DNA of 64,000 nt. Origin: Ichthyophis bannanicus (Eukaryota > Chordata > Amphibia > Gymnophiona > Ichthyophiidae). The stretch covers positions 8,138,234 to 8,202,233 of the forward strand of contig CM066047.1 of assembly GCA_033557465.1 (NCBI GenBank), given 5' to 3'. The notes beneath the pieces are model-generated. The model had not been told where the DNA came from, did not search any database, and saw nothing but the letters and a program-made list of their open reading frames with translations. Positions 11,140 to 21,868 of the stretch are shown piece by piece; positions within the stretch are counted from its first letter, which is position 1; every line of letters starts with the position of its first letter. A program made the position numbers and the translations under genes.

Positions 11140-12053
11140 GCTGGGAAAAATCGTATTGCCGAAGCTGTTGCCCCTCTTACAGCTTCTTCCTCGTCCAGAT
11201 AAAGAGCCTGATGCCTGCTGAAGGACCATTTCCATGTGCAGGATGTCTTCAAGCTGAAGTCCTTATGAAACAAGTGAAGGAGATCAGAGAGGAGGTGGTG
11301 AGGCTGAGAAGCATTAGAGACAGCAAGAAGTACATTGATAAGATGGCTTCTTGAAACATCCAAGCTCTCCGATAGAGGTGAAGATGGGAGGCAGCAGAAT
11401 AGAGAGAGTTGGACAAGAATCACCAGAGCCTACAGAATCAACACTCCAACTCCTCTAGCCCTTGAATTGAAGAACCAGTAGGCAGACCCGGAAGTGGAGG
11501 AGATGAAAGCATCCCAGGAAAGGAAAGAACCAGAGTTAATCACCCCAAACGTTGCAGAATCAGTGACCACAAGGAAGAGATGGGTAGTGGTGGTTGGTGA
11601 CTCTCTTCTGAGGGGTAATGACACATCCATCTACCGACCAGTCTTGATGTCCAGAGAGTGTGCTGTCTGCCAGGTGCCAAAATCCAAGATGTTACGGAGA
11701 GTTTGCTGAGACTCATCAAGCCTACTAACTATTATCCAAAGTTACTCATCTATGTAAGCACAAATCATATTGCTAGGTATCCCTCTGAGCGTATCAAAAG
11801 TGACCTCATGGCTCTGGGACAGAGGGTGAAGCAGATAAGTGGGCAGGTGGTGTTCTCTTCAATTCTCCCTGTTGAGGATAAAGGCCGAGGCAGAGAAGCT
11901 CGTATTCTGGAGATGAATGCATGGTTTTGTGGATGGTGTCATCAAGAATGTTTTTTGTTTCCTGGACCATAGGATGATGTTTATCTGTCCAAGAGGAGTC
12001 CAAGTGTCTTCAGCAGCAGAATGGCTAACCTACTGAAGAGGGCTTTAAACTAG
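11140..12053 (+). pseudogene. CR1 family 2 ORF1 remnant with SGNH esterase-like domain
   Basis: Pieces show the N-terminal Cys pair (PFPCAGCLQAEVL), a Glu/Arg-rich coiled coil (KQVKEIREEVVRLRSI), then the SGNH hydrolase block GDSLLRG (near 11600), followed by the CCLPGAKIQDV and YVSTNHIARYPSE blocks. The block-III residue pattern is altered (intact copy at 51211-52116: HVGTND). Several frameshifts and stops break it. Confidence 0.82.
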
Positions 12054-12129
12054 ATTCGTTGGGGATGGGTGAAGAAAGACCACTAGTAAGTGAAAGATTA
12101 AATACACCTCTGTAGAAATGGGTAAAAGG

Positions 12130-13019
12130 GGCAACATCTGGAAAGTTGTGTGTATAAATGCCTGTAGCATGGGAAATAAGATCCCAGATGTTGAGGCTTT
12201 AATGGAAGAGGCCGACTTGGATTTAGTAGCAGTTACAGAAACATAATTCATAGACAACCATGAATGGGATGTAATTATACCGGACTATATTTTATTCAGG
12301 AAGGACATGGTAGGAAGAAGGGGAGGAGGAGTGGCACTATAATCTACAAAAATATTAAAACTTTTAGAATTACAGTGCTTAAGAGGGAGCAAAGAGGCAC
12401 TCTGGGTTAGACTAGAAAGAGGGAAAGGGAAATTCATTTGCACTGGAGTGATATACAGATCCCCCTCACAAGGAGAGGAAGTGGACTGAGATTTAATAGA
12501 AGACATATGCAGTGTTGCCATGAAAGGAGAAGTGCTACTGATAGACGGCTTCAATATGCTGGATGTTGCTTGGCACATCCCTACTGTGCTATCATCTAGA
12601 AGTAAGGAGATCCTAGATTCTCTTCCAGATGAGCTATTCTGGCAGCTGGTAACAGAACCCATATGTGAAAGAGCTATACTAGACTTTGTGCTTACCAATG
12701 GGGAAGGTTTTTCCAGTGTTATAGTGGGAGATCATCTTGCATCCAGTGATCACTAGATGGTGTGGTTCAGTATTAAGATTAGGGCTGGTAAAATCCATTC
12801 AAAAGGGAGGGTCTTAGACTTTAGCAAAACTCATTTTGCCAAGATCGGACAATACCTCAAGGAGTCGGTAGTAGGATGGGAGCTTAGAGAAGCTAGTAAG
12901 GTAGCCAGGGAAGCAAAGATACAAAAAGAAGAAATAGCCAATGCAATAAAATTGGAGCTAAGACATTTTTCAGATATGTTAGTGAGAGGAGGAAGGACAA
13001 AAGTGGTATTGTCAGAGTA
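12130..13019 (+). pseudogene. CR1 family 2 ORF2 remnant, endonuclease
   Basis: Degraded AP-endonuclease: the plus strand gives text like NACSMGNKIPDVEALMEEAD and then VTET near 12160-12245, then 12520-12756 with the block corresponding to DFN (here GFNMLDVAWH) and ILDFVLTNGEGF, SSDH. The expected catalytic Asp of the GDFN block is replaced by G in DGFN. A TAG at 12754-12756 follows the SDH block. The linker continues to 13019 where the deletion begins. Confidence 0.8.
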
Positions 13020-13231
13020 ATATGTGGAAAAATTTCTTTACGGAAAGAATAGTAGATGCGTGGAATAGTCTCTCCCAGTGGAGGTAGTAGAGACGAGGAC
13101 AGTCTCTGAATTCAAAAAAGCATGGAACCACCACAAAAAATCTCTAAAGGAAAAAAGTGGACTATTGTAGTTGATATGAAAGGGCAGATCAGACAGGCCA
13201 TTTGGTCTTTTTCTGCGTCATGTTTCTAACT

Positions 13232-14055
13232 AAACAGAAGCACTGAAAATAAAAGCCAGGAAAGAATATTCTGCTACAGGCTACAGGACACTCTGACAGA
13301 CAGGCAGGCAGGCAAAGCACTGGGCAATGCAGAAAGCACATCTGCAAAACTGTGCTGTGTTTTCAAGTTTGAGGGTACTTGCTGGGCTGCTACAGTATCT
13401 AGTCTTGGTGGGAAAGAGTACAGAAGGGGGATGAGTGAAGCATCAGGCAGTGGGCACAGTTTGGAATTTGGAGCAGAGAAGGGGACTAAGCTACAGAAAT
13501 CTATACTTACAGTTTATGTTTGCTGTTATTGCAATGCTTCTAGCTGTCCAAGTTTGTCAGATTCAGTGTTGTGCAGGCAGGCACTAGGGAACTGGAGCTG
13601 CATGTGACTATGTAGGGGGCTGGGCAAACACAAAGCGCTTAATGCTGTGAGCATCTATAACTGTTTCACAAGTAATACTTTTAAATTACAAATGCAGTCT
13701 CTTAAAGAGACTTCAATCCAAATATCTGAGAAAAACGTAGGGGTTACATGCCCACCTTCTGAACTCCAAAAGTGCTCCTAGATTAAAGCACATAAAAGAA
13801 AGTCTCTTTCTGGAGAGTTTACAACCTAGACTCAGTGCATTCCCAGTCTTCAGAAAGGTTTTCCCCAATTAGGGGGGCTGAGATGATCCATAGCAAAGGT
13901 CAGGGCACAAAGCACCAGGAGGCACTCTGGAGAGTACAGTGAAGGGGCTCCAGAAAGCTCTTAAAGGGACATCAGCTCAATATAAGATTAGCGGGTAATG
14001 CACATAAAGTATGCAGCACTGTAAAGACACATACAGGAGAAGCAGTCCCTGTTCT
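13232..14055. other. Unassigned stretch, no recognisable feature
   Basis: Roughly 820 bp with a short GGCAGGCAGGCA run near 13300-13312. No ORF, no RNA gene and no family I can name. Confidence 0.3.
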
Positions 14056-14857
14056 AGAGAGCATAGTTACTCACCTGCAAGAGGTGAACCTCAGGAACAG
14101 CAGGAATCAGTCTTCACATAAGGGTGACATTGGCACCGACGGAGCTCACGTGGGTATGCTCCCCAGCATCCAATAGGAAAGCCTTTGGGAGCATTCCACA
14201 GTGCCTGCGTGCCTGCCTTCCTAACTCTTCTCCTCAGTTGAGTTTGTGGCTGAGAGGAAGAGAAAGTAAAAACAACCTACAACTTCTAGGGGAGAAGGGC
14301 GGGTTGTGAAGACTGATCCCTGCTGTTTCCGGAGATCACCTGTTACAGGTGAGTAACTGCGTTATCTTCAGGAACAAGCAGGAATGCAGTCTTCACATAT
14401 GGGACTCACTACCTCCCAGGTAGCAGACTGGTAGGGGGGGAAGCAGTGTCATCCCTTAGGCTAAATGTTGTAGCTGAAGAGTCAGGAGAGTTGTGGGTCA
14501 TCAGACTCAATTCCAGTAGGCAATACTTCCCCAAAAGACAGTCTGGTCTGTTAAGAAGTCCGGGACAGAGGGTAAGAGTTGAGTTTAAGTCCAAAGAGGT
14601 GCTGGAGCACAGCTTGGCCAAAGATAGTGTCCCAACATGAGTTTCTGTCTAGACAATAGTGTGCAGCAAAAGTATGAATGGAGGACCAGGTAGCTGCCCA
14701 ACAGATCTCCTCAATAGATACTGAATAGGGATTGGCTACAGAGGCTGCCATAGCCTGCACATTGTGAGCAGTGACATGACCCTCCAAAGAGAGACTTGCT
14801 TGTGCATAAGCAAAAGAAATGCAATCTGTTATCCATCTGGATAAAGTATGTTTCAGG
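14056..14857 (-). mobile_element. DIRS retrotransposon terminal part, copy 2
   Basis: Homologous to 46165-46910 of the large DIRS. It has the terminal repeat AGTTACTCACCTG..., the inverted internal copy (TTTCCGGAGATCACCTGTTACAGG near 14328-14352) and the next block (AGGAACAAGCAGGAATGCAG). On the minus strand 14787-14551 encodes the end of the tyrosine recombinase: VTAHNVQAMAAS, SIEEICWAATWSS and the HTFAAHYC block with the likely catalytic Tyr. It is cut at 14857 by the RTE. Confidence 0.85.
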
Positions 14858-16968
14858 TTGTTGTTGTTAAGTGCCGTCGAGTAGGAGTCGACTCATGGCG
14901 ACCCTCTGGATAGCTATCCTAAATTGTGTTCGGTCTTCAGTCAGGCGGCTCATTGTTGACAGACTAGTACCCGTAGCTGCTGTTATGGTATCAATCCATC
15001 TCATTGCTGGCCTTCCTCTTTTGCGTTGACCTTCTATCTTGCCAAGCATGATGTCTTTCTCTAATGATCTCTCTCTTCGCATGATGTGTCCAAAGTATGA
15101 AAGGCGAAGTCTTGTCATCTGAGCTTCTAAAGAAAGCTTAGGTTTGATCTCCTCTAGTACCGACTGGTTTGTTCTTCGGGCAGTCCATGGTATACACAGT
15201 ATTCACCGCCAGCACCATAATTCAAAGGCATCAATTTTCTTCCTGTCTGTCTTTTTCACTGTCCAGCTTTCACATCCATATGATGTTATTGAAAATACCA
15301 TGGCTTGAACAAGTCGAATCTTTGTATGGAGAGAGACATCTCTGCTCTTGAGAATCTTATCTAGGTCTTTCATAGCCATTCTGCCAAGAGCAATGCGTCG
15401 TTTGATTTCTTGACTGCTTGTTGCTTCTTTATTGATAGTTGATCCAAGTAGGTTAAAGTTGTTCACAATTTCAATTTCTTCTCCTTCAACGATGAACCTG
15501 TTGATTATGCCAGTTGTCATGATCTTTGTCTTCTTTACATTAAGGTGCAGGCCCATTTTGAGACTATGTTCTTTGATTGTGAGAAGCAAATGTTTCAGAT
15601 CATCTTCACTTTCAGCCAGTAATGTAGTATCATCAGCATAGCGAAGATTGTTGATGAGACTTCCACCAATCTTCACACCTCTGTTGTCTTCATACAATCC
15701 TGCTTCTCTGATGATTTGTTCTGCATATAAATTAAACAGGTAGGGGGAAAGTATGCAGCCTTGTCTTACACTTTTGCTTATTTTAAACCATTCTGTTTCT
15801 CCTTGTTCCGTTCGAACTGTTGCTTCTTGATCAATGTACAGATTGCGCAAGAGAACGATCAGGTGTTCTGGTATACTCATGCTTCTTAATGTGGCCCAGA
15901 GTTTCTCATCGTTTACATAGTCAAAAGCCTTGCTATAGTCGATAAAGCACAAATAGATATCCTTTTGGTATTCTTTAGTCTTTTCAAGGATCCATCTCAC
16001 ATCCGCAATGATGTCTCTCGTTCCTCGCCCTTTCCTGAACCCTGCTTGCACTTCAGGTAGTTCTTGTTCCAGGTATGGTTGTAGTCTCTTTTGAATAATC
16101 TTCAGTAGAATATTGCTGGCATGTGGGATCAAAGCGATTGTTCGATAATTTCCACAGTCAGTTGGATCACCTTTCTTTAGTATTGGTATAAACACAGATC
16201 TTTTCCAGTCAGTTGGCCATGATGTTGTCTTCCATATTTCTTGGCAGAGCCTTGTAAGTATGGTAACAGCTGCATCAGATTGCTGCAATACTTCTATAGG
16301 AATGCTATCAATGCCTGGTGCTTTGTTCTTTGATAAGGCTTTCAATGCTGCTTCAACTTCTTTCATCACCAATGGTTCCCGATCATAAGGTACAGGTTGA
16401 AACGGCTGTTGGTCCACTTGATCTTTATCATATAAAAACTCTGTATATTCTCCTTCCACCTTTTCTTGATCTTCTCAGCATCATTCAACATAGATCCTTG
16501 AGCATCTTGTAACATTCCAATTCGAGGCTGGAACTTTTTCTTTAACTCTCGTAGCTTCAGGAAAGCTGATCTTGTTCTTCCTCTAATAGTTTCTGCTTCT
16601 ATTTCCTTGCAAGTGTCATTGTAGTACTTTTCCTTGTCCTGTCTTGCTGCACGTTGGAAATCTCTGTTGAGTTCTGCGATTGTCTTTCTTTCTCCTCTGG
16701 CTTTAGCTTCTCTGCGTTTCTGGGCAATTTTCAGAGTTTCTTCCGTCATTCATTTTGGCCGTTTTTGCTTTTTCACCTTTTGTAGAGACTTCTCGCTTTC
16801 TTCCAACACAACCTTCTTAATGTCATTCCATAACTCTTCCAGAGCTCTGTCATTTGTATCTAAGGCAGCAAATCGATTTTGCAGGCAGTCTTTAAATTCC
16901 AGTGGTATATTCTCAAGGTCATATTTTGCTGCATTCATGAGTGGTTTGCTCTTTTTCAACTTTAGATC
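14858..16968 (-). mobile_element. RTE (BovB-like) LINE, 5'-truncated
   Basis: Spans the end of the endonuclease/linker to the 3' terminus, where the plus strand reads GTTGTTGTTAAGTGCCGTCG at the left end (14861 on). RTE 3' ends of this type are short and lack poly(A). It is 5'-truncated at about 16968 and lies in the coding end of a DIRS copy on its left side. Confidence 0.9.
14867..16959 (-). pseudogene. RTE ORF2: linker, reverse transcriptase, C-terminal domain
   Basis: A nearly continuous frame from 16459 to 14867 encodes RT: NKAPGIDSIPIEVLQQ, NYRTIALIPHASNILL, QAGFRKGRGTRDII, CFIDYSKAFDYV, RQGCILSPYLFNLYAE and the catalytic LRYADDTTLL (near 15620). It ends with the C-terminal RLRLSYFGHIMRRE and QRKRGRPAMRW blocks. 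Breaks: a single in-frame TGA at 15203-15205 (after FELWCWR), a frameshift near 16460, and a stop at the KRPK/MTEE junction (about 16750). The endonuclease is missing. Apart from these it is the best preserved RTE here. Confidence 0.92.
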
Positions 16969-17720
16969 CTCCTCAGGGACCCCATGGGGTACTCTCCTGC
17001 TCCTCTTTGGCCCACAAAGCGCTAGTAATCCGTGGGAAACAGTGCTATATCATGAACAGCTGTCAACTTGAGGAGTCAAGAGCATACCCTTGCTCTGAGA
17101 ACCACTGGGCTCTTTCAAACTCAATTATAAGGCCAGTGTACCATGGTGTGGGGGCCAGGAGAGTCAAGTCTATGTGCACTGTGCCACCCAGTCCACACAC
17201 CACGCCACTGGTTTCTCTCAGTGCTGCACCAGAGGATATACCAAGTGATGGTATCACTGAAAGTTGTTTAAGTCTGCCTCCACCTGAAGGCTAGGGAGCA
17301 TAGCCCATTCGTCTGGATTGGTCTAGCAGGATGATAAGTAAACCATGCTTGATAACAGTCAAACCCATCCATCTCACCCAGGAAGTCCTGAATTTGGCCC
17401 TGTACCATCTTCTCTATCAACTTAGCTACGTATGGAATACTGACAGTGGGCTAATAATTCTTACAATTGGAAGGATATAACCTCTCTTTCCTTCATCCTG
17501 GAATATTCAACAATTCTTTCAAATGATCTGGTAACTGCTCTCCCAGGAGACAAATTCACCAGATCACAAAGAAATAGCAACACTGGGTCATCAAAACCCC
17601 TTATCAATCCTGAATGAACAGGGTCTAGGATGCATAAAATACTTTCAATAGGAGCTCTTTCAAATCCTATAGGGAGTACTGTATGAAATTTACTCAAAAC
17701 ATTTGCACCTGTTCCCAAGC
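16969..17720 (-). mobile_element. Decayed L2-like LINE fragment
   Basis: Minus-strand translation gives short stretches resembling L2-type RT: CYQAWFTYHPARPIQ (position of the SGFRPGH block), ESTPWGP (before GVPQGS) and, upstream, DPVLLFLCDLVNLS. Many stops and frameshifts. Assignment rests on these short matches only; an unrelated sequence is possible. Confidence 0.35.
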
Positions 17721-19845
17721 AGCTATAAATGTCTGTAGCTTCATTTTTACAGCTTTTCTGGAGTAAATTTATAAAGACATATTGTAGCCTATTTTATAAA
17801 GATATATAGGCACCTAACAGACCTCTCAACCTACACAATTTTTATTAAGTTACCTTCTTAGTGTCAGAGTATGGAAAGCTTCAGATCCACTGACCCTTTC
17901 CCTCTTTATCCAACTGAAAATGAGTACTGCCCAAAACTCTGCCCATTAAAAATGCCACAAAAATAAAGGAGAGATTTTCTTGTTTCATTTTGTAGCATTA
18001 TAGTCTGGCACACCAAAAAGCTTGCTCCCAGTGGGAAATAATAACAGCATAATAAAATAAGAAACATATTAAACAAAAACACAACCTCCTCCCAGACCTG
18101 CTGTGTTAAAATCAATTAGCAAATAAGTGCAGTAAATTACTCATTTACTAAGTTTTATCCTCATAGCCACAGAATGGGAAAATAGCCTTAGTAAAAAAAA
18201 AGGCTCTCAGAAAGCTAATCATAGTAGTATTATTAATATCAATACTTTAAGCAGACTGCAATTATATTTCATATATAATCTGTTTATGGTGTTCTCAACA
18301 AAAGTCTTTGCTCAAAAAGGTATATGCACATTTGCAAAACATAGTTTTGAAATGTTTACAGTATTGTTTTATTAAAATACCACAACTGGCAGTGGGAGGA
18401 TACGTGGTTGTGAAATAAAGGCTACTGAAATAAAAGATATTATTTGAGAAACCTCCATCAGGAAAGATATGCAATTCTTCTTCAGCGGTCATTTGTGAAA
18501 TGCCTTTAAGCTAAATGTTTTGGAAGCAAAACTAATCATCTTGAAATTTGCAGTAAACTGTGAGAAGGTGCAGACAAATATTGACTGGCTGGCAATATCA
18601 TCTCACTAACTGTGATAAATGAATAACATACTGAAAGGTTCAACTCAATTAAAAAGTACTTTAAAGACTTTTGGCAGATTACAGAATCAATAAAATGTAA
18701 AAACTATAAGCAAAATCAATTGAATAGAGTATTAGCAAATGATCATGAGCAATCACTCAGTCCTATGGTTACATGTAGGTACTTTTGTAGGTATATTTGA
18801 TGGGCTTAAGTAGACATCTAATTTAAAAGAAGATTTAAGGGACTAATTTATAAAAACACTTAAATATTTTTTATGCATGAAATTACACCTGAAAATTGCT
18901 TGGTGTCTAAATCACATACATTTCAAATTTTTCTCTCTCATTAAGTCCTAAAACTCCAGCACTAATTTTATCCAACATCAATTTGCAGATGTACTTGTCA
19001 AACAGGAAGACAAATCAGTAAAGAAAGTAAACATTCTTAACTCTAAGCAATTCTTGCCATGCACAAAGAATAGGAAAGAACCAGCCCCTAATGGGGAAAG
19101 GTGAAGTTCCCTGGTCACAGTGGGTATGGCTGTAGCAGCATATGCACCAGTTCCCCAACACTGAAAGGTTTTGCTGACTGAAAATGAGGTAAGATCCTGT
19201 CTATTCCAACTTAAAATACAAAAAGGTAAAGGAATGTTTGTTATTACATGTTTCTTTCAGATAAAAAGTACATAAAACTTTCCTAGTAAAAGAGGTTCCA
19301 ATAATACCACTGAGACAATTTTCAGTTTGGCCCAGAGCTCACAGGTAGTTTATACCTAAAGGCCTGTAAGCTCAATTTCAAAGTTAAGGAATTTCCTTGT
19401 GAAAATCTTTCATGCAGTGGGGATTGCAGGTGTAAATTCTCCACTGGGAAATATGTATGGGGAATTAAAAATAGACATTGCAAGGTTTTTTTTTTCAGAA
19501 TGGTTCTAGAGCTGCCCCATTTAGCTGCAAAGAAAAGTACACGTGTTGCAGCTAACATACCTACTTTCTCCATGAAAAAGCAGGATAAGTTGGCCACATC
19601 TGGTGACATTATCCGACAGCGCTACAGAAGAATTGATCTCCCAGAGCTTAGAAAGGAAAGCCTTTCTAAGTATGTGCTATAGTGACCTACCTCCGGAGCC
19701 TGCCCCTACCTAGCCCAGTTTCACATCTTTCATCTTGCCAACAAGGATGGAAACCTCAGCTCTCCTAACATACCTCTCCAACAACATGAACTAGAAGAAG
19801 AAAAGACTACGAGTGTCAAACCGGGTTTCAAAAAAATGTCCGAAG
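17721..19845. other. Unassigned AT-rich stretch
   Basis: About 2.1 kb, AT-rich, no ORF above about 95 codons and no recognisable family. A 60-codon open frame at 19500-19682 (MVLELPHLAAKKSTRV) follows a poly-T run; I do not recognise it and cannot support it as a gene. This may be old unique sequence. Confidence 0.35.
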
Positions 19846-21142
19846 TGCAGGCAAAGAAAGAATTTGAGAAGAAGCTTGCTGTGGAAGCAAAAACACGTAA
19901 TAAAGACTTTTTCAAGTACATTCGTAGCAACAAACCTGTGAGAGAGTCAGTTGTACCATTAGATGATAGAGGGGTAAAAGGGGCACTAAGACGGGACAAG
20001 GCCATAGCAAAGAGACTGAATGAATTCTTTGCTTCGGTCTTTATTGAGGAAGATGTAGGGATGTTACCCATGACTGAAGTGGTATTTAAAGGTGATACTG
20101 CAGAAGAATTGAAAGAATTATGGACACACCGGGAAGATGTATTACAACTATTTGAGAAACTGAAGAGTAGCAAATCATCTGGACCGGATGGTATACATCC
20201 AAGGGTGTTGAAATAACTGAAATATGGGATTGCAGACCTGCTATTTGTAATCTGTGAAATATCATTAAAATCAACTGTAATACTTGAAGATTGGAGGATG
20301 GCCAATGTCATGCCAATTTTTAAAAAGGGTTCCATGGGTGATCTGGGAAACTACAGACCGGTGAGCCTGATGTCAGTACTGGGAAGAATGGTAGAAACCA
20401 TAATAAAGAACAAAATTACTAAACATGTAGATAGTTATGGCTTAATGGGAGATAGCCAACATGGTTTTAGACAAGGAAGATATTGTCTTACTAATCTGCT
20501 ATGTTTTTTTGAAGGTGTGAATAAACAGGTAGACAAAGGTGAGTTGGTTGATATAGTGTACCTGGACTTTCAGAAAGCCTTTGACAAGGACCCTCATCAG
20601 AGACTTTTGGCAAAACTAAAAAAGTCATGGGATAGGAGGCAGTGTACTATTGTGGATCAGGAACTGGTTAAAAGATAGAAAGCAGAGGGTAGGGCTAAAT
20701 GGCCAATTTTCTCAATGGAGAACCACAGGGATCTGTGCTGGGTCCACTGCTTTTTGACATATTCATAAATGACCTGGAAAAGGGAATAATGAGTGAGGTT
20801 ATCAAATTTGCAGATGACACGAAACTATTTAAAGTTGTTAAAACCCATGAGGATTGTGGAAAATTGCAAGAGGATCTTGATACACTGGAAGACTGGGCAT
20901 TCAAATGGCAGATGAAATTTAATGTAGACAAGTTATGCACCTAGGAAAGAAAAACCCAAACTATGGATGCAAGGCTCCATATTAGGTACCACCACCCAGG
21001 AAAAAGATTTATGTGTCATCATGGATAACAAGCGGCGGCCAAGAGAGCAAATAGAATGCTAGGTATCATAAGGAAAGGAAAGGAAAATAAAACAAAGGAT
21101 ATTATAATGCCTCTTTATCCTTCAATGATGCGACTGCACCTT
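19846..21142 (+). mobile_element. CR1 LINE, family 1, both ends truncated
   Basis: Contains the RT region: KSSKSSGPDGIHPRVLK (20150-20215), NYRPVSLMSVLGRMVE (20298-20678), DIVYLDFQKAFDKDPH and GSVLGPLLF...KFADDTKLF (20699-20944). FADD is kept. Stops at 20214-20216 and 20676-20678 and a deletion of part of the GVPQGS region near 20715 break it. The 3' end is lost at about 21142, where a family-2 CR1 tail begins on the other strand. Confidence 0.9.
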
Positions 21143-21711
21143 AGAAACACAGAAACATGATGACAGAAAAAGACCACATGGCCTATCTAGTTTGTCCTTC
21201 CATATCAACAACTACAACAGTCCACTTTTTACCTTTAGAGATCCTCTGTGTTGGTCCCATGCTTTTTTGAATTCAGTTACTGTCCTCATCTCTACCACCT
21301 CCACTGGGAGACTATTCCATGGATCCACTACTCTTTCCGTAAAGAAATATTTCCGCATATCACTCCTGAATCTATCTCCCTTCACCCTCATCCCATCTCC
21401 CCTCGTAGCAGAACTTGCTTACAATTGAAAGAGGCTCTCTCCCTGAACATTTATGCCACGGAGGTATTTAAACATCTCAATCATATCACCTCTATCCCAC
21501 CTTTCCTCTAAGGTGTACATATTAAGATCTTTCAGTCTGTCCTCATATGCTTTATAATGAAGACTACTAATCGTTTTAGTAGCCACCCTCTGCATCGACT
21601 CCATCCTGTTCACATCCTTTTCAAGGTGCGGTCTCCAGAATTGCACACTATACTCCAAATGAGGTCGCACCAAAGACTTATACAGAGGCATTATCACCTC
21701 CTTTTTTACAT
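21143..21711 (-). mobile_element. CR1 LINE, family 2, 3' end fragment
   Basis: Minus-strand match to the last 570 bp of family 2: MPLYKSLVRPHLEYSVQFW, YTLEERWDRGDMIEMFKYL and the tail with rc of AGAAACACAGAAACATGATG. It abuts the 3' end of a family-1 CR1 at 21712, so an open frame running across 21419-21826 is a chimera of the two. Confidence 0.9.
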
Positions 21712-21868
21712 AAGATACACCATACTGGGTCAGACCAAGGTCCATCAAGCCCAGTATTCTGTTTCCAACAGTGGCCAACCTAGGTCTTATGTACCTAGCA
21801 GTTTCCCCAAGGGACACAGGTTCCACAATGCTTGTATTGGTTCAAGTATTGATATCCTGGGTCCCTTC

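Larger units (their letters stand above)
10690..13231 (+). mobile_element. CR1 LINE, family 2, with 5' UTR but RT deleted
   Basis: The 5' UTR (about 10690-11140) matches the reverse complement of 52110-52510, including GAGCTCTTAAA and the GGTGTTA(G/C)ATCCCTCCCTACCC block. Degraded ORF1 (about 11140-12053) and endonuclease plus linker follow (about 12130-13019), then the sequence jumps directly to the last 200 bp of the 3' end (13020-13231, WNSL region and tail). The RT is therefore lost by internal deletion at about 13019/13020. Confidence 0.88.

Noticed and set aside
21419..21826. 135-codon minus-strand ORF
   Set aside because: It runs across the junction of two CR1 families at 21711/21712 and is not a real gene.
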